From NCBI GenBank assembly GCA_026706395.1, contig JAPOYU010000114.1:1-7599 (forward strand): a stretch of 7,599 bases of DNA, read 5' to 3'. Positions 5,809-7,599 of the stretch are shown one piece after another. The position numbers were made by a program, and so were the translations under genes. Numbering within the stretch: position 1 is the stretch's first letter; each line of letters starts with the position of its first letter. This DNA is from Chloroflexota bacterium. Its GTDB lineage: Bacteria; Chloroflexota; Anaerolineae; Aggregatilineales; Phototrophicaceae. The notes below the pieces were generated by a model, which worked only from the letters and a program-made list of their open reading frames with translations, was not told where the DNA came from and did not search any database.

Positions 5809-6208
5809 ATGCGCCTCGATCACAATAGCTGCATTTCGCTGCATGCGCAATTGCACAATCAGTTGCGACAGTTGATCATATCCGGGCGCTGGAAATATGG
5901 CGAACGCATCCCGACTTAAATGCAGCTTGCCCGCGATCAGCGCGCTGCGCAATATGGGTTACGGCGCGCCGGGCGATATTTCAGTTGTTGGCTTTGATGA
6001 TATCAGCATGGCTTCGCGCCTCAGCGTTCCGTTGACGACTGTATCGCAAGACGCATTTGAATTGGGCAAGGCGGCGTCGCAGCTGTTGCTGGAGCGGCTA
6101 GAGGCTGGCGATATGGAGCCGCGCAGTTATACTATGCCGACTCAATTGCGCGTGAGAGCGTCAACAGCGGCGCCAACTGTCGGCGTCGAACCTGTAGTCG
6201 AGACTTAG
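5809..6208 (+). pseudogene. Decayed GntR-LacI hybrid (AraR-type) transcriptional regulator
   Basis: The ATG at 5809 opens a GntR winged-helix start: MRLDHNSCISLHAQLHNQLR, then an SGRWKYGERIPT stretch (residues 25-36), which matches the family pattern SGRWxxGERLPTExxLA. A TAA at 5917-5919 stands where the conserved Glu codon (GAA) would be. Reading past it gives MQLARD, still family-like. The reading then moves to the +1 frame and becomes the end of a LacI-type periplasmic-binding-like sensor: AISALRNMGYGAPGDISVVGFDD, then RLSVPLTTVSQD and a tail ending at TAG 6206-6208. Roughly 220-230 residues of the rest of the DNA-binding domain and most of the sensor are missing, apparently deleted around 5930-5945. 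Intact AraR-like proteins have this GntR-then-LacI order and control sugar genes, which fits the neighbours. A 103-residue open frame from ATG 5897 exists but is only the surviving C-terminal piece. Confidence 0.85.
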
Positions 6209-6342
6209 CGAGAGGAGGCGCTATCGAAAGGCAGAAAACGATATAGGTTCAGGCAATCCTGGGCGCCGCCGACGCGCCCGTCATTCCGAAGCGAATGGCA
6301 AACCGTAACTGGAGTTGGCGAAGGCAAACCATCCATTCAATA
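6209..6342 (+). other. Leader between the regulator remnant and the solute-binding protein gene
   Basis: No gene seen. AGGAGG at 6212-6217 resembles a Shine-Dalgarno but no start codon follows it. GGGCGC (6261-6266) and GCGCCC (6274-6279) could form a weak 6-base stem without a T-tract. CGTCATTCCGAAGCGAA (6280-6295) resembles the start of a common interspersed bacterial repeat but is too short to call. No convincing promoter is visible directly upstream of the binding-protein gene. Confidence 0.45.
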
Positions 6343-6358
6343 GTTGTAGGAGTACAAC
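6343..6358 (+). promoter_or_regulatory. Hairpin enclosing the Shine-Dalgarno of the solute-binding protein gene
   Basis: GTTGTA (6343-6348) and TACAAC (6353-6358) are perfect complements around GGAG (6349-6352), which is the core of the AGGAG ribosome binding site. The site is eight bases before ATG 6361 and fixes that start. In RNA, a 6-base, A/U-rich stem would present or mask the site. In DNA the same palindrome, with TTGTA and TACAA halves, could be an operator. Confidence 0.5.
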
Positions 6359-6360
6359 AC

Positions 6361-7599
6361 ATGAACGCAAGAACTGTTCTTCTCGCGCTTCTCGTCGTTG
6401 TCCTGGCGGCCTTTAGCTTCACGGCTATGGCGCAGGATGTCGCACGCGAAGACACCGCAATCTTCGACCGCGACGGTCGAGTCGGTCCCCAACCCGCCTT
6501 TGACAACTACAACCCCTACGTGCCGAATAATCTTGGCAACGGCGGTCTGGGCCAGGCTGTCTTTGAGCCGCTGTTCATCCTGAACTATGAAACCGGCGAA
6601 ATCGTGCCTTGGTTGGGGGAGAGCGCGTCCAGCAATGATTCGCTCGATGTCTGGACTTTGAACCTGCGCGAAGGCGCGGCCTGGTCCGATGGCGAAGCGA
6701 TGGATGCTGATGACGTCGTCTTCACCTTTGAGATGCTGATGAACCCGGATAACTCAGGCCTCTGGCGCGCCGGCAAAGCCCAGACCTGGGTTGAGAGCGT
6801 GGAAGCCATTGATCCGCAGACGGTTCAGTTCAACTTGAAGCAGCCCAACCCGCGCTTCCAGCTTGACCTGCTGACGGTCAAAATCGGTGGTGAGATTCTG
6901 ATCATGCCCGAGCACGTCTGGGCGGACCAAGACCCCTTCACCTTCAAGAACTTCCCGCCCGTCGGCTCCGGTCCCTACACGCTGACCCACGCCGATGAGA
7001 CGACCTGGATCTATGATCGCAACGACGATTGGTGGGGCGCTGCGACCGGCTCTCTGAAGATGCCTGAGCCGCTGCGCTTGATCTGGATCATCACCGGCAA
7101 CGATCAGATCCGCACCACCCTGGCCGTCAACAACGAAGTCGACAGCATCATGGATGTCACTCTGGGCGCCTTCGAAGCGATGCAGGCGCAGAACGACAAC
7201 ATCTTCGCCTGGGTCGATGGCATGCCTTACGTATGGCTGGATCCCTGCCCGCGGCAGCTGTCCTTCCAGACGGACGTTGAACCTTGGGACAACCCGGATA
7301 TGCGCTGGGCGATCAATAACATCGTCGACCGTGACAACATCATTGAGGTCGCGTACGAGGGCGTCACCATTCCTTCGCGCACGATGTTCGTTGAGTACGG
7401 CGCCATGTTCCCCTTCATCGACGCGATTGAAGACGCCGGCATGGGCCTCAGCTCCACGGCGGACCACATGGCGGCTGAAGAATTGCTGACCGCCAATGGC
7501 TACGTTCGCGGCGGCGACGGGCTATGGCAGAACGCCGACGGTCAAGTCTTGAACCTGGCGATCCAGGTTCACGAAGGCTTCATCGAGAAGCGTCGTATC
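6361..7599 (+). CDS. ABC transporter family-5 solute-binding protein, N-terminal 413 residues (runs off the right edge)
   Basis: The frame is open from ATG 6361 to the end of the window. Residues 1-24 are a Sec signal peptide (MNARTVLLALL, hydrophobic core, TAMA) with likely cleavage between A24 and Q25. There is no lipobox Cys. The mature part has the SBP_bac_5 signature: QAVFEPLF (65-72), the stretch 97-126 containing LREGAAWSDGE and DADDVVFTFEML, PEHVW (183-187) and GSGPYTL (202-208), followed by the typical NPDMRWAINNIVDRD helix in the second lobe. It should capture a substrate outside the membrane for an ABC importer of the oligopeptide/oligosaccharide class. FDNYNPYVPNN (48-58) resembles the start of sugar-oligomer binding members. 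The sugar genes next door favour a carbohydrate ligand, but a peptide ligand is not excluded. AGGAG (6348-6352) sits eight bases before the start. The permeases and ATPases would be expected beyond the right edge. Confidence 0.92.
   Translation, partial: MNARTVLLALLVVVLAAFSFTAMAQDVAREDTAIFDRDGRVGPQPAFDNYNPYVPNNLGNGGLGQAVFEPLFILNYETGEIVPWLGESASSNDSLDVWTLNLREGAAWSDGEAMDADDVVFTFEMLMNPDNSGLWRAGKAQTWVESVEAIDPQTVQFNLKQPNPRFQLDLLTVKIGGEILIMPEHVWADQDPFTFKNFPPVGSGPYTLTHADETTWIYDRNDDWWGAATGSLKMPEPLRLIWIITGNDQIRTTLAVNNEVDSIMDVTLGAFEAMQAQNDNIFAWVDGMPYVWLDPCPRQLSFQTDVEPWDNPDMRWAINNIVDRDNIIEVAYEGVTIPSRTMFVEYGAMFPFIDAIEDAGMGLSSTADHMAAEELLTANGYVRGGDGLWQNADGQVLNLAIQVHEGFIEKRRI

Noticed and set aside
5897..6208. 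An independent 103-residue gene
   Set aside because: It has no ribosome binding site, its ATG lies within the GntR coding remnant, and its product is only the tail of a LacI-type sensor.
6315..6344. Promoter TTGGCG with AATAGT just before the solute-binding protein gene
   Set aside because: The -10 match is poor, the spacing is 18 bases, and the implied start would fall inside the Shine-Dalgarno.
6754..7467. A 237-residue minus-strand open frame
   Set aside because: It is antisense to the solute-binding protein, whose signal peptide and SBP_bac_5 signature are clear.
1..7599. tRNA, rRNA, riboswitch or transposase gene
   Set aside because: None recognised by eye on either strand. The larger gaps contain only the repeats and regulatory candidates listed.

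Overview
The window is moderately GC-rich bacterial DNA. It resembles a member of the Chloroflexota (Anaerolineae-like): it carries short GTAGGGGCGACC-type interspersed palindromes, a family-5 solute-binding protein with a plain Sec signal, and a GntR/LacI hybrid regulator beside sugar genes. This placement is an inference from style, not from a marker gene.

The left two thirds (1-5519) is a run of six genes, all on the minus strand. In transcription order they are: a small membrane-anchored protein (5519-5136); a sugar-phosphate isomerase/epimerase of the xylose-isomerase-like TIM-barrel family (5128-4223); a zinc-dependent medium-chain dehydrogenase (4095-3049); a 3-hexulose-6-phosphate synthase/3-keto-gulonate-6-phosphate decarboxylase family protein (2925-2257); an atypical acyl-CoA dehydrogenase (2099-537) with what looks like its own promoter; and the first 148 residues of an EcoRI-family adenine DNA methyltransferase (446 to beyond the left edge). 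The first four look like a carbohydrate catabolic unit. The last two are probably unrelated passengers. Three of the gaps between genes hold clusters of a GC-rich palindromic repeat, and in two cases the repeat supplies the stop codon of the gene before it.

To the right, on the plus strand and divergent from the sugar unit, are the remains of a GntR-LacI (AraR-type) regulator (5809-6208). Its winged-helix start is cut by a nonsense codon, and most of its sensor domain is deleted. A strong TGTACA-type inverted repeat sits in the divergent promoter region and is a plausible operator. Next, with its Shine-Dalgarno in the loop of a small perfect hairpin, comes a family-5 ABC solute-binding protein (6361 to beyond the right edge).

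Read together, this looks like an uptake-plus-catabolism locus for a sugar or sugar acid whose local regulator has decayed. The pairing of an OMPDC-superfamily enzyme with an epimerase recalls UlaD/UlaE, but the substrate cannot be fixed from sequence alone.
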